From assembly GCA_021851525.1 (NCBI GenBank), contig JAJZDA010000009.1:1-39839 (forward strand): DNA of 39,839 nucleotides, given 5' to 3'. The position numbers and the translations under genes are program-made. Shown piece by piece: positions 1-8,850 of the stretch. Source of the stretch: Actinomycetes bacterium (GTDB taxonomy: Bacteria > Actinomycetota > Thermoleophilia > Solirubrobacterales > Solirubrobacteraceae). The notes below the pieces were generated by a model. The model made no database searches, was not told the origin of the DNA, and worked only from the letters and a program-made list of their open reading frames with translations. Each line of letters begins with the position of its first letter. Within the stretch, counting starts at the first letter, position 1.

Positions 1-51
1 CCGCCGCGCGCCAGCACTGCGGCTGGCTGGCGATCTCCTCCTGCACGAAGC

Positions 52-942
52 TCACTTGATCGAACCTGCCGTGAGCCCGCTGACCACGCGCCCCTCGATC
101 ACCGCGAACAGGATGATCACCGGGATGGTGGCAATCACCGCACCGGCGAACAGGTGCCCCCAGTCGATCGAGTACTCACCGATGTAGTTGTTGATCGCGA
201 CAGTCAGCGGCTGGTGGTTGGTAGCCTGGCCGAGGCTCAGCGTGAGCGCCACGATGAACTCGTTCCAGGCGGCGATGAAGGTGAAGATCAGCGCGGTGAC
301 GATCCCCGGCGCGGCCAGCGGCATCGTCACTCTCAGCAGCGCCCCCAGCCGCCCGGAGCCGTCGATCATCGCCGCCTCCTCGAGCTCCACCGGGATCGAG
401 GCGAAGTAGGCGTTGAGGATCCAGACCGCGAACGCGAGGTTGAAGCCGGCGTTGACGAGGATCAGCGAGAGCGTCGGTGAGAGGTTGAAGTTGGTGAACT
501 CCCGCTGGATGCCGACGAGCATCGCCGCCGGCTGCAGCATCTGGGTGGCCAGCACCATCAGCAGGAACAGCGCCCGGCCGCGGAAGCGGTGGCGCGCCGT
601 GTAGTAGGCGGCGGGCACCGCGACCAGCAGCACCACCGCGGTGGCGCCACCGGCGATCACCAGGCTCTCGACCAGGTTTCCGCCGAAGCCGGTCGACCAG
701 ATCGTCGTGAAGTTCGCGAAGGTCAGGTGGGTCGGCACCAGGTTGGGCGCCAGCAGCTGGTTTGCGGGACGCAGCGCGGCGATGATCATCTCCGCGTAGG
801 GCAGCAGGAAGATCAGCGCCACCGCGTAGGCCAGCACGCTGAGCACGAAGGTGCGGCGGCCGATGGGCGTGCGGCCGGCCGGCCGCACGCGCGCCCGGGC
901 CGCGCCCGCGGGCTGTTCTGGGGCTGTGGATATCGCGCTCAT
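52..942 (-). CDS. carbohydrate ABC transporter permease (MalG-like)
   Basis: 296-aa ORF, multiple TM segments, EAA-type motif 'EEAAMIDGSGRLGALLRVTMPLAAPGI'; adjacent to second permease and SBP. Confidence 0.93.
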   Translation of the reverse strand: MSAISTAPEQPAGAARARVRPAGRTPIGRRTFVLSVLAYAVALIFLLPYAEMIIAALRPANQLLAPNLVPTHLTFANFTTIWSTGFGGNLVESLVIAGGATAVVLLVAVPAAYYTARHRFRGRALFLLMVLATQMLQPAAMLVGIQREFTNFNLSPTLSLILVNAGFNLAFAVWILNAYFASIPVELEEAAMIDGSGRLGALLRVTMPLAAPGIVTALIFTFIAAWNEFIVALTLSLGQATNHQPLTVAINNYIGEYSIDWGHLFAGAVIATIPVIILFAVIEGRVVSGLTAGSIK

Positions 943-943
943 G

Positions 944-1888
944 TCAGTCGGTCACCTGTTCTCTCCAGCGGGTGATGCGCAGGAAGATCAGCACCACCAC
1001 GATCACCAGCAGGAAGTTGACGACAGACATCGCCGCCGACTCACCGATGAATGCCTGCTTGAGGATGAACATGAAGGTCGTGGTGGTGCTGGTCTCATAG
1101 CCCGGCCCGCCGCGGGTCATCTCCCAGATGATCGGGAAGGAGTTGAAGACGTTGATCACGTTGATCGTGGTGGCCACGAGGATCGCCGGCTTGAGCATCG
1201 GCAGCGTGATCGAGCGGTAGGCCCGCCAGGGGCTGGCGCCGTCCACGCGGGCCGCCTCATAGATCTCCTCGGGGATGGTCTGCAGGCCCGAGAGCAGGGC
1301 GTAGGTGGTGAACGGCAGCGACACGAAGATCGCGACGATCATCATCCAGAAGAGCGCCCAGCCCGGGGTGCCCAGCCAGTCTGCCTGGGTCGAGCCGAGC
1401 TTGGTGACGATGCCCAGGGCGCGCAGGATGATGTTGATCGCCCCCGAGTAGGGGTCGAGCGCCCAGCGGAAGATCAGCGCGGTCATCATCACCGACGCCG
1501 CCCAGGGGGCGATCAGCGCGGTGCGCGCGACCCGCCGCAGCGGGAAGCGCTGGTTGAACAGCTGCGCCAGCGCGAGTGAGATGAGCAGCGTCACGCCCAC
1601 CACCACCACCACCCACAGGACGGTGCGCAAGACGACGCCGCGCAGCGCCGGCTCGTGCCAGAGCGTCTTGTAGTTGCGCAGGCCGGCGCCACCCATCACG
1701 TAGCCGTCGGCGGCGATGTTCTGCAGCGAGGCGTGGACCAGCACCACCACCGGCCACAGCACGACGACCACGATCAGCGCGATCGCCGGCCCGATCCACA
1801 CGAGTGGCCGCAGGCCGTAGAGCAGCCGCATCGGACGCGAGGTCCGAAAAGCGATGTTGGTCTGGTTACTCACCCTACTCCCGTTCAA
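944..1888 (-). CDS. carbohydrate ABC transporter permease (MalF-like)
   Basis: 314-aa ORF; EAA motif 'EEIYEAARVDGASPWRAYRSITLPMLKPAI'; TM-rich. Confidence 0.93.
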   Translation of the reverse strand: MNGSRVSNQTNIAFRTSRPMRLLYGLRPLVWIGPAIALIVVVVLWPVVVLVHASLQNIAADGYVMGGAGLRNYKTLWHEPALRGVVLRTVLWVVVVVGVTLLISLALAQLFNQRFPLRRVARTALIAPWAASVMMTALIFRWALDPYSGAINIILRALGIVTKLGSTQADWLGTPGWALFWMMIVAIFVSLPFTTYALLSGLQTIPEEIYEAARVDGASPWRAYRSITLPMLKPAILVATTINVINVFNSFPIIWEMTRGGPGYETSTTTTFMFILKQAFIGESAAMSVVNFLLVIVVVLIFLRITRWREQVTD

Positions 1889-1913
1889 GATCGCCTCTCC
1901 GATTGAAGCCGAA

Positions 1914-1941
1914 GGTGCGGCGCCCGATTGGGCGCCGCACC
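1914..1941. terminator. perfect 12-bp stem / 4-nt loop hairpin between SBP and permease genes (attenuator or RNA stabiliser)
   Basis: GGTGCGGCGCCC-GATT-GGGCGCCGCACC read directly; lies between SBP stop (1967) and permease start (1888). Confidence 0.7.
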
Positions 1942-1966
1942 TCGTCTTCGGAGAGAAGTCGACAGC

Positions 1967-3232
1967 TCAGCCCAGCTGGTTCGCCTGCTGCTGGAGCTGG
2001 TTCAGGACACTCGCGGGGCTGCCGGTGACGGCGGTGCCGATCGTGTTCTGGATGTCCGTCTTGACCTGAGCCCAGGAGGTGCTGCTCGGGTACTGGACCG
2101 CGTGCGGCAGCGCCTTGATGAACGAGCCGAAGGTCGGGTCGCTCTTGAGCGCGTTGGCGGCGGAGACGGTGGCCGGGAGCAGGTCGTACTCACGGTCAAA
2201 CTGCAGCTGGTACTTGTTCTGGTAGACGAAGTCCAGGAACTTCTTGATCTGGGCCTGGTGGTGGTTGGCGTTGAACGCCGCGACGTTGTCACAGACGCCC
2301 AGCGTGTCCCGCAGCGGGCCCTTCTTGCCGGCGATCGGCACCGACGCCCACTGCGAGGCCTTGAGCACCTTGGCCTGCTGGATGATCGGGATCAGCGCCG
2401 GCGAGCCGTTGATCATGCCGACGTCGCCGGCCGCGAACTTCTCCCACAGCGGGGTGCGGTCGACGGTGCCCGGGTTGGGCTCGGTGACGCCGGCGGAGAC
2501 CATGCTCTTCAGGAAGTTGAAGGCGGTGACGTTCTGCGGGCTGTTGATCGTCCACTTGCCCGCGGCGTTGGTGTAGTTGCCACCGTCGCCCAGGAACCAC
2601 AGCAGTGACTCAGCCTGCGCCTCCTCGGAGCCGAGCGGCAGCCCGAAGCCGATCTTGCCGAGCTTGGTGATCTTGGCGGCGTCCGCCTTGACCGAGGCCC
2701 AGGTCGTCGGCGCGGCCTTGATGCCGGCCTTGGCGAAGAGCTTCTTGTTGTAGAACAGCGTGCGCGAGCTGGTGGTGAACGGCATGCCGTACTGCTGGCC
2801 GTTGTAGCTGCCCTGCTTGGCGAACACCGGCAGCAGGCTCTTGGGGTTGCTCAGCACCTGCTTGGCGGTGTACAGCAGGTGCTGCTGCGCATACGCCTGG
2901 AAGTAGTCGCCCTCGGTGACGTCCGGGTAGTTGTGGTTCTGGACCATCGTCTGGACTTCACTGTCGAAGTTGGTCCAGGGGATCACCGTGACCTGAACGT
3001 TGATCGAGGGGTTGGCCTTGTGGAACGCGGTGGCGATCCCCTGCCAGTACTTCTTGCTCGTGTTTGCCGGCCCGGTCCCGTAGTCGGCGGCCACCAGCTT
3101 CAGCGTGACCGAGCCGGAGCGCGCGCTCTTGACGGCGGCGCTGGCGCCGGGGGCCGCGGCAGCGGCCGCAGCGATCGCAGCAGAAGCGGCGGACACGGCC
3201 GCGAGCTTCATTGCGAGTTGACGTTTCCTCAT
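1967..3232 (-). CDS. extracellular sugar-binding protein of ABC transporter (SBP_bac_1 type)
   Basis: 421-aa ORF with signal-like N-terminus, 'QYGMPFTTSSRTLFYNKKLFAKAGI' typical of family 1 SBPs. Confidence 0.93.
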   Translation of the reverse strand: MRKRQLAMKLAAVSAASAAIAAAAAAAPGASAAVKSARSGSVTLKLVAADYGTGPANTSKKYWQGIATAFHKANPSINVQVTVIPWTNFDSEVQTMVQNHNYPDVTEGDYFQAYAQQHLLYTAKQVLSNPKSLLPVFAKQGSYNGQQYGMPFTTSSRTLFYNKKLFAKAGIKAAPTTWASVKADAAKITKLGKIGFGLPLGSEEAQAESLLWFLGDGGNYTNAAGKWTINSPQNVTAFNFLKSMVSAGVTEPNPGTVDRTPLWEKFAAGDVGMINGSPALIPIIQQAKVLKASQWASVPIAGKKGPLRDTLGVCDNVAAFNANHHQAQIKKFLDFVYQNKYQLQFDREYDLLPATVSAANALKSDPTFGSFIKALPHAVQYPSSTSWAQVKTDIQNTIGTAVTGSPASVLNQLQQQANQLG

Positions 3233-3294
3233 CCCTGTGACTCCTCCAGACAGGACTAGTTGTGCAGTGCGAGGAAGCTATCGTGTTCCCGCAA

Positions 3295-3310
3295 AGTTGT
3301 CTAGACCATT
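3295..3310. promoter_or_regulatory. candidate DasR-type dre operator upstream of SBP gene
   Basis: AGTTGTCTAGACCATT vs consensus A(C/T)TGGTCTAGACCA(G/C)T. Confidence 0.65.
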
Positions 3311-3338
3311 TTTGCGTTAAAGCTCGGTTAGCCTCGCG

Positions 3339-3354
3339 ATTGGTCAAGACCAGT
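3339..3354. promoter_or_regulatory. candidate dre operator overlapping the nagA stop codon
   Basis: ATTGGTCAAGACCAGT; one mismatch from dre consensus; contains TCA (3344-3346) = nagA TGA stop. Confidence 0.65.
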
Positions 3355-4504
3355 TGCCACCGACCATGACCCGCTCGACGCGCAGCTGATCGTCGAGCGT
3401 GACCAGGTCAGCGCGCCTGCCGGGGGCGATCACGCCAAGCTCGTGATCGAGCCCGAGCACCCGCGCGGGGTTGCCCGAGGCCGCCGCCGAGGCGCGCTCG
3501 ATGCTCAGCCCGCTCTCCTGCACGGCGCGGCGCAGCGCCGCGTCCATCGTCAGCGTGCTGCCGGCCAGCGAGCCGGTGCTGAGCAGGCGAGCCTCGCCGT
3601 CACGCACCTCCACGAGCTGGCCCCCGAGCTCAAAGCGCCCGTCGCCGACACCGGTGGCATCGATCGCGTCGGTGACCAGCAGCGGGCAGCTGAGCGTGTC
3701 GAACACGACCCGGATCACCGCCGGGTGCACGTGGCGCCCGTCGTTGATCAGCTCGCACGGCAGGTCGGACTCGAGCGCCGCCCCGACCAGGCCGGGCCTG
3801 CGGTGATGCAGCGGCGGCATCGCGTTGAACAGGTGCGTGGCGTGGTTGGCGCCGGCGGCGATCGCCGCCTTGGCCTGCTCATAGCTGGCGTCCGAGTGGC
3901 CCAGCGCGACGATCACGCCGGCCGCGCGCAGCGGCGCGATCAGCTCCAGCGCGCCGGGCAGCTCCGGGGCGAGCGTGATCATGCGCAGTGAGCGCGAGGC
4001 CGCCTCCAGGAGCGTCTGCAGCACCTGCAGGCTCGGCGCGATCATGTGCGCAGCGTTCTGCGCGCCGCAGCGCCGCGCCGAGAGAAACGGACCCTCCAGG
4101 TGTGACCCCAGCACGCTGCCCTGGGAGGTCGCGCCCTGGCGGGTGAGCGCCGCCGCCCAGCTGAGCTGCTCGGAGAGCTCCTCCACTGAGGCGGTCATCA
4201 GCGTGACGAGCGTCGAGGTGGTCCCGTGACGCCGGTGAAACGCCACCGCGCCGCGCATGTCCTGCAGCGAGTCAGCGACGCTGTGACCGCCGCCGCCGTG
4301 CATGTGCATGTCGACGTATCCGGGCAGCACCCAGGCCCCCTCGAGATCCACCACCGGCGCGTCGAGCGCCGGACGGCTTGCGCTGACCGAGACGATCCGC
4401 TCCCCGGCGAGCGCCACCCAAGCGCCCTCCTGGACGCCATCGGGGGTGACCACCCGGCCGCCGGCGAGCAGCTGTCCCGCGAGATCCACGGTCGGCGCGG
4501 CCAT
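3344..4504 (-). CDS. nagA: N-acetylglucosamine-6-phosphate deacetylase
   Basis: 386 aa; 'VLPGYVDMHMHGGGGHSVADS', 'GSHLEGPFLSARRCGAQNAAH', 'LGHSDASYEQAKAAIAAGANHATHLFNAMPPLHHRRPGLVGAAL', 'GVIAPGRRADLVTLD'. Confidence 0.95.
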   Translation of the reverse strand: MAAPTVDLAGQLLAGGRVVTPDGVQEGAWVALAGERIVSVSASRPALDAPVVDLEGAWVLPGYVDMHMHGGGGHSVADSLQDMRGAVAFHRRHGTTSTLVTLMTASVEELSEQLSWAAALTRQGATSQGSVLGSHLEGPFLSARRCGAQNAAHMIAPSLQVLQTLLEAASRSLRMITLAPELPGALELIAPLRAAGVIVALGHSDASYEQAKAAIAAGANHATHLFNAMPPLHHRRPGLVGAALESDLPCELINDGRHVHPAVIRVVFDTLSCPLLVTDAIDATGVGDGRFELGGQLVEVRDGEARLLSTGSLAGSTLTMDAALRRAVQESGLSIERASAAASGNPARVLGLDHELGVIAPGRRADLVTLDDQLRVERVMVGGNWS

Positions 4505-5238
4505 CAGCGTTTGCGCGATCCCAGACGGGTCACGAGCGTCACCCGGTCGCCCCGGAACCAGGTGCGCCCGAACTCCACCGGGGCGCCGTCGGTGTCGAAG
4601 TTCTGGCGGCTGACGACGAGCATCGGCGTGCCGACGTCGACCTTCAGCGGACCCGCCTCACGGGGCGTCGCGGGCGCGGTCTCGATCGTCTCATCGCCGG
4701 TGCGCAGGCGCGTCTCGTAGCGCTCGGCGAGGATCGCGTGCAGCGAGCCCTGCGTGCGGATCAGGCGCGTCAGGCCGGGGAAGCGGTCCGCCGAGAGCCA
4801 CGAGGTCTCAACCGCGATCGGCCAGGCGTCAGCCAGACGCAGGCGCTCGATCTTGTAGGCGGGCGCACGCGTGGCCAGCCCCAGCCGCGCCGCGAGCTCC
4901 GCTCCGGCGGCGATCCGCTGGGTGCCGAGCACCTCGGAGGAGGGCGTGAAGCCACTGGCGCGCACCTGCTCGGTGAAGCTCGCCAGGTACAGCGGCCAGG
5001 TGATCTTCGGCTCGGCCACGTAGGTCCCCGATCCCTGACGGCGCACCAGCCGGCCCTCCACCACCAGCTCACCGAGCGCCTGGCGCACGGTCGTCCTGGA
5101 GGTCTGCATGCGCGCGGCCAGCTCGCGCTCGGTGGGCACGGGGGAGCCGGGCGCCAGCGAGCCGATGAACTCCAGCAGGTGGCGCTTGACCTGGTAATAC
5201 TTGGGCTCAGCGGCCGTGATCTCAGGCTCGATCAACAT
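4504..5238 (-). CDS. GntR-family transcriptional regulator with UTRA domain (NagR/DasR-like)
   Basis: 'RELAARMQTSRTTVRQALGELVVEGRLVRRQGSGTYVAEPK' HTH plus UTRA-like C-terminus; 1-nt TGATG overlap with nagA. Confidence 0.93.
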   Translation of the reverse strand: MLIEPEITAAEPKYYQVKRHLLEFIGSLAPGSPVPTERELAARMQTSRTTVRQALGELVVEGRLVRRQGSGTYVAEPKITWPLYLASFTEQVRASGFTPSSEVLGTQRIAAGAELAARLGLATRAPAYKIERLRLADAWPIAVETSWLSADRFPGLTRLIRTQGSLHAILAERYETRLRTGDETIETAPATPREAGPLKVDVGTPMLVVSRQNFDTDGAPVEFGRTWFRGDRVTLVTRLGSRKR

Positions 5239-5250
5239 CGCGACCGCGGC

Positions 5251-6342
5251 TCAGGACAGGCGCTCGCCGCTGGCCGCGTCAAAGAAGTGGGCCGCCTGCT
5301 GCGCCACCGTGAAGCTCAGCGTCTCACCGAGGCGCGGGACGTCCCGTCCCTCGACGCGCAGCACCCAGGGCCGCTGCTGGGGCTGATCGCCCTCGAGCTG
5401 CCCGTAGACGTAGGCGTCGGCGCCGAGCTCCTCCACCAGGGTCACCGTCAGGCGCAGGGCGCCAGGCGCGCCGGCGGGCGCGACCGCCGCCGCCTCCGGG
5501 CGGATTCCGACCATCAGTGAGCTCGCGCCGGAGAGACGGGCACGGAGATCCTGGGGCAGCGCCAGCGGCGCACCGCCAAGCTGTGCGCCCTCCGCCGTCA
5601 GGCGCGCCTCGCGCAGGTTCATCGCCGGCGAGCCGATGAACCCGGCGACGAACAGGTTGCAGGGGCTGTCATAGAGGCTGCGCGGCGTGTCGACCTGCTG
5701 CAGGTGGCCGTTGTGCAGCACCGCGACGCGGTGCCCCATGGTCATCGCCTCAACCTGGTCATGGGTGACGTAGATGGTGGTGGTCCCAAGGCGCGCCTGC
5801 AGGCTGGCGATGTTGGCCCGCGTCTCGACCCGCAGCTTGGCGTCGAGGTTGGAGAGCGGCTCATCCATCAGGAACACGCTCGGCTCGCGCACGATCGCAC
5901 GCCCCATCGCCACGCGCTGGCGCTGCCCGCCGGAGAGCGCCTTGGGCTTGCGGTCGAGCAGATGCTCGAGATCCAGCAGCTTGGCCGCCTCGCGCACCTT
6001 GGTGTCGCGCTCGGCCTTGGGGGTGCCGCGCAGCTTCAGCGCGAAGCCCATGTTGTCACCGACGCTCATGTGCGGGTAGAGCGCATAGTTCTGGAAGACC
6101 ATCGCGATGTCGCGATCCTTGGGCGGGCGCCGCGAGACGTCGGAGCCGTCGATCTGGATCTCGCCGGCGCTCACCGGCTCCAGCCCGGCCAGCATCCGCA
6201 GGGCGGTTGACTTGCCGGAGCCCGACGGACCGACGAGCACCATAAACTCTCCGTCCTCGACCTCCAGGTTCAGCTGCGCAACCGACGGGGCTGCCGCTCC
6301 CGGGTATACGCAGGTTGCATCGATGTAGCTGATCCTCGCCAT
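5251..6342 (-). CDS. sugar ABC transporter ATP-binding protein (UgpC/MsmK/MsiK-like)
   Basis: Walker A 'GPSGSGKST', signature 'LSGGQRQRVAMGRAI', 'FLMDEPLSNLDAKLR'; start taken at MARISYIDATCVYPG rather than ORF 5' end at 6537. Confidence 0.93.
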   Translation of the reverse strand: MARISYIDATCVYPGAAAPSVAQLNLEVEDGEFMVLVGPSGSGKSTALRMLAGLEPVSAGEIQIDGSDVSRRPPKDRDIAMVFQNYALYPHMSVGDNMGFALKLRGTPKAERDTKVREAAKLLDLEHLLDRKPKALSGGQRQRVAMGRAIVREPSVFLMDEPLSNLDAKLRVETRANIASLQARLGTTTIYVTHDQVEAMTMGHRVAVLHNGHLQQVDTPRSLYDSPCNLFVAGFIGSPAMNLREARLTAEGAQLGGAPLALPQDLRARLSGASSLMVGIRPEAAAVAPAGAPGALRLTVTLVEELGADAYVYGQLEGDQPQQRPWVLRVEGRDVPRLGETLSFTVAQQAAHFFDAASGERLS

Positions 6343-6377
6343 TGCCTTCCTTAGTGAAGCGCCCTCCCGGGGCAAAC

Positions 6378-6397
6378 CAACTGGTCTAGACCAGTTG
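6378..6397. promoter_or_regulatory. perfect dre palindrome (DasR/GntR operator) upstream of the ATPase gene
   Basis: CAACTGGTCTAGACCAGTTG, perfect 20-nt palindrome containing ACTGGTCTAGACCAGT. Confidence 0.8.
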
Positions 6398-6485
6398 CAC
6401 AACGGTATAGCAACCCGGGCGACGGCGTCAAGCCGCAGCACCGCGCGCCGGGCGCCGTCGCGGCCCCCCGCAGTAGCCTCCTGAG

Positions 6486-7691
6486 ATGGCCGAAGCCTAT
6501 GCGCCTCCACGCTCCCCCGGGGCCGCGATCCGACCACTCTGGAATCAGGTCTACCTACCCAACCTGATCATCTCCACCGGCCAGGGAGCGATGCTCCCGG
6601 TGCTGATCTACGCGGCCCGGGCGCTGCACGCCTCGCCGGCGGTGGCCACCACGATCGTGGCGCTCAACGGCTTCGGCACGCTGCTCTTCGACCTCCCCGC
6701 CGGCCAGATCGTGGCGCGCCTGGGGGAGTGGCGCTCAGGCTGGGTGGCGACGGTCACGATGCTGCTGGGCCTGGCAGGCTGCCTGGTGGCGAGCTCTGTC
6801 GCGGAGCTGGCGGCGGCGGTGTTCGTGCAGGCGGCGGGCCTGGCGGTCTGGAGCCTCGCGCGGATGACGCACCTCAGCCGCGTCGCGCCGCCGTTCGCGC
6901 GCGGGCGGGCGCTGTCCCTGTTTGGGGGCGTGCTGCGCACCGGCAACGTCATCGGCCCTTTCCTGTTCGTAGCGGTGGCCGCTGACAACGACACGACACC
7001 GGCCTTCCTGATCTTCATGATCTGCGTTGCCGTCGGCTTCGCCTGGAGCGTGCTGGCGCGGGACCGCGCCGATCACGCCCAGGCCTCGCAGCCGTCTGAG
7101 CGGATCCGCCTGCACCACGTGCTCAGGGACCACCGGCGCAACCTCGCCACCGCCGGCGTCGGGGCGCTGGGGATCAGCATGCTGCGCGGCAGCCGCGTGG
7201 CGATGGTGCCGCTGTGGGCCGCGCACATCGGCCTCAGCTCCTCCAGCGCGGCCACCATCTTCGCGGTCTCCTCACTGGTGGAGCTCGGCTTCTTCTACCC
7301 GGCCGGGATGATGTCCGACCGCTGGGGGCGCAAGGCCGTGGCGGTCCCCTGCCTGGCGCTGCTCTCGATCGGACACGTCCTGCTGCCGCTCAGCCACCAC
7401 GCCGGCACGCTGATGGCCGTGGCGCTGCTGATGGGCTTCGGCAACGCGCTCGGCTCGGGGATCGTGATGACGCTCGGCGCCGACCTCACCCCCGAGGTGG
7501 GCAGGGCCTCGTTCCTGGCGGTCTGGCGCACGATGTCCGACGGCGGTCTGACCGCCGGCCCGCTGGTCGACTCGGCGGTGGTCAGCCTCGCCTCGATCGC
7601 CCTCGCCGGGCCGGTGGTGGGCGCGATCGGCCTGCTCTGCGCGCTGATCATGGGCCGCTGGTACGCGGAGCCGGCTCGCCCGCGCCACTGA
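6486..7691 (+). CDS. MFS transporter
   Basis: 401 aa, ~12 TM, 'PAGMMSDRWGRKAVAVP' MFS loop motif. Confidence 0.9.
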   Translation: MAEAYAPPRSPGAAIRPLWNQVYLPNLIISTGQGAMLPVLIYAARALHASPAVATTIVALNGFGTLLFDLPAGQIVARLGEWRSGWVATVTMLLGLAGCLVASSVAELAAAVFVQAAGLAVWSLARMTHLSRVAPPFARGRALSLFGGVLRTGNVIGPFLFVAVAADNDTTPAFLIFMICVAVGFAWSVLARDRADHAQASQPSERIRLHHVLRDHRRNLATAGVGALGISMLRGSRVAMVPLWAAHIGLSSSSAATIFAVSSLVELGFFYPAGMMSDRWGRKAVAVPCLALLSIGHVLLPLSHHAGTLMAVALLMGFGNALGSGIVMTLGADLTPEVGRASFLAVWRTMSDGGLTAGPLVDSAVVSLASIALAGPVVGAIGLLCALIMGRWYAEPARPRH

Positions 7692-8790
7692 TCAGCTCAG
7701 CGAGGATCGCCAGGCCGCGCTCTGCGTGCTCACCGGCATGGGTGAAGTTGAGGCGCATCGTGCCGGTCTGCGGCGGTCCCGGGAAGAACTCCTCACCCGG
7801 CATGAAGGCGACGCCGCGCGCCAGCGCCGCCTCGAGCAGCTGCCGGGTGTCGGTGGGGGCGCGCAGCGCCAGCCAGAAGAACAGCCCGCCGGCCGGGATC
7901 TCCCACTCCGCAAGCCCTCCCAGATGGCTCGCCAGCGCCGCCGCGAAGGTGTCGCGGCGCTCACGGTAGAACGCCGTCAGGCGCGCGAGTCGCGTCTCCC
8001 AGGCGGGGTCGCAGATCGCCTCGTGCACGATCCACTGCGACAGCCTCGAGCTGTGCAGATCAGTGGCCTGCTTGAGCATCACCAGCCGCGGGAAGAGGTC
8101 CTGCGAGGCGGCCAGGAAGCCGAGCCGCAGGCCCGGAGCGAAGGTCTTTGAGAAGGACCCCTGGTAGATCCACGCGCCGGCGTGCATGCGCGCCGCAACC
8201 GGAGTGCGTTCGCAGCGCTCGTAGGCGAGCTCCCGGTAGGGGTCATCCTCAAAGAGCACAGTCCCGCTCCGCAGGCAGGCGTCCGCCAGCGCGTCGCGCT
8301 CCGCAACGCCGGCGCAATGCCCGGTCGGGTTGGCGAAGGTCGGGACCACGTAGGCCAGCGCGGCGCTCGGCGGGTGAGCGGCGCTCAGCTCCAGCAGCCG
8401 CGCGCCGTACAGGCGAAAGACCTGCAGCGCGGCGAGGTAGGTGGGCGACTGCACGGCCACGGCGCTGCCGCGGTCGATCAACAGCTTTGCCACCAGGTCG
8501 ATGCCCTGCTGGCTTCCGGAGAGGATCATCACGCGCTCGGGCGGGGCATCGACGCCCAGCCCCCGCAGCTGGTCTGAGACGCGCGCTCGCAGCTGCGGCT
8601 CGCCCTCTGTGGGCCCGTACTGGAGCGCCTGCGGGGGGATCTCCCCGGACCAGCGGGGCAGCATCTCGTCTGCGGGCAGGCCGCCCGCAAATGAGACCAT
8701 CCCGGGCCGGTCGATCACGCTGAGGATCGTCCTGATCGGGGAGGGGGTGAGCGATTGGATGCGCTGGGAGAACACGGTTGCTCGGGGCAT
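7648..8790 (-). CDS. PLP-dependent class I/II aminotransferase (2-aminoadipate aminotransferase/LysN-like)
   Basis: 'YVVPTFANPTGHCAG', 'LFEDDPYRELAYE', 'YQGSFSKTFAPGLRLGFLAAS' PLP lysine region. Confidence 0.92.
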   Translation of the reverse strand: MPRATVFSQRIQSLTPSPIRTILSVIDRPGMVSFAGGLPADEMLPRWSGEIPPQALQYGPTEGEPQLRARVSDQLRGLGVDAPPERVMILSGSQQGIDLVAKLLIDRGSAVAVQSPTYLAALQVFRLYGARLLELSAAHPPSAALAYVVPTFANPTGHCAGVAERDALADACLRSGTVLFEDDPYRELAYERCERTPVAARMHAGAWIYQGSFSKTFAPGLRLGFLAASQDLFPRLVMLKQATDLHSSRLSQWIVHEAICDPAWETRLARLTAFYRERRDTFAAALASHLGGLAEWEIPAGGLFFWLALRAPTDTRQLLEAALARGVAFMPGEEFFPGPPQTGTMRLNFTHAGEHAERGLAILAELISGAGEPAPRTSGP

Positions 8791-8791
8791 A

Positions 8792-8808
8792 GGTCAATAT
8801 TCTTGACC
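8792..8808. promoter_or_regulatory. inverted-repeat operator 1 of adjacent MarR gene
   Basis: GGTCAA-TATTC-TTGACC. Confidence 0.6.
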
Positions 8809-8833
8809 CAATCTTGGCGCTCCCGCGAGAATC

Positions 8834-8850
8834 AGTCAAGGTGATTGACC
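8834..8850. promoter_or_regulatory. inverted-repeat operator 2, overlapping the likely GTG start of MarR
   Basis: AGTCAA-GGTGA-TTGACC, same spacer length as operator 1; centres 42 bp apart. Confidence 0.6.
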
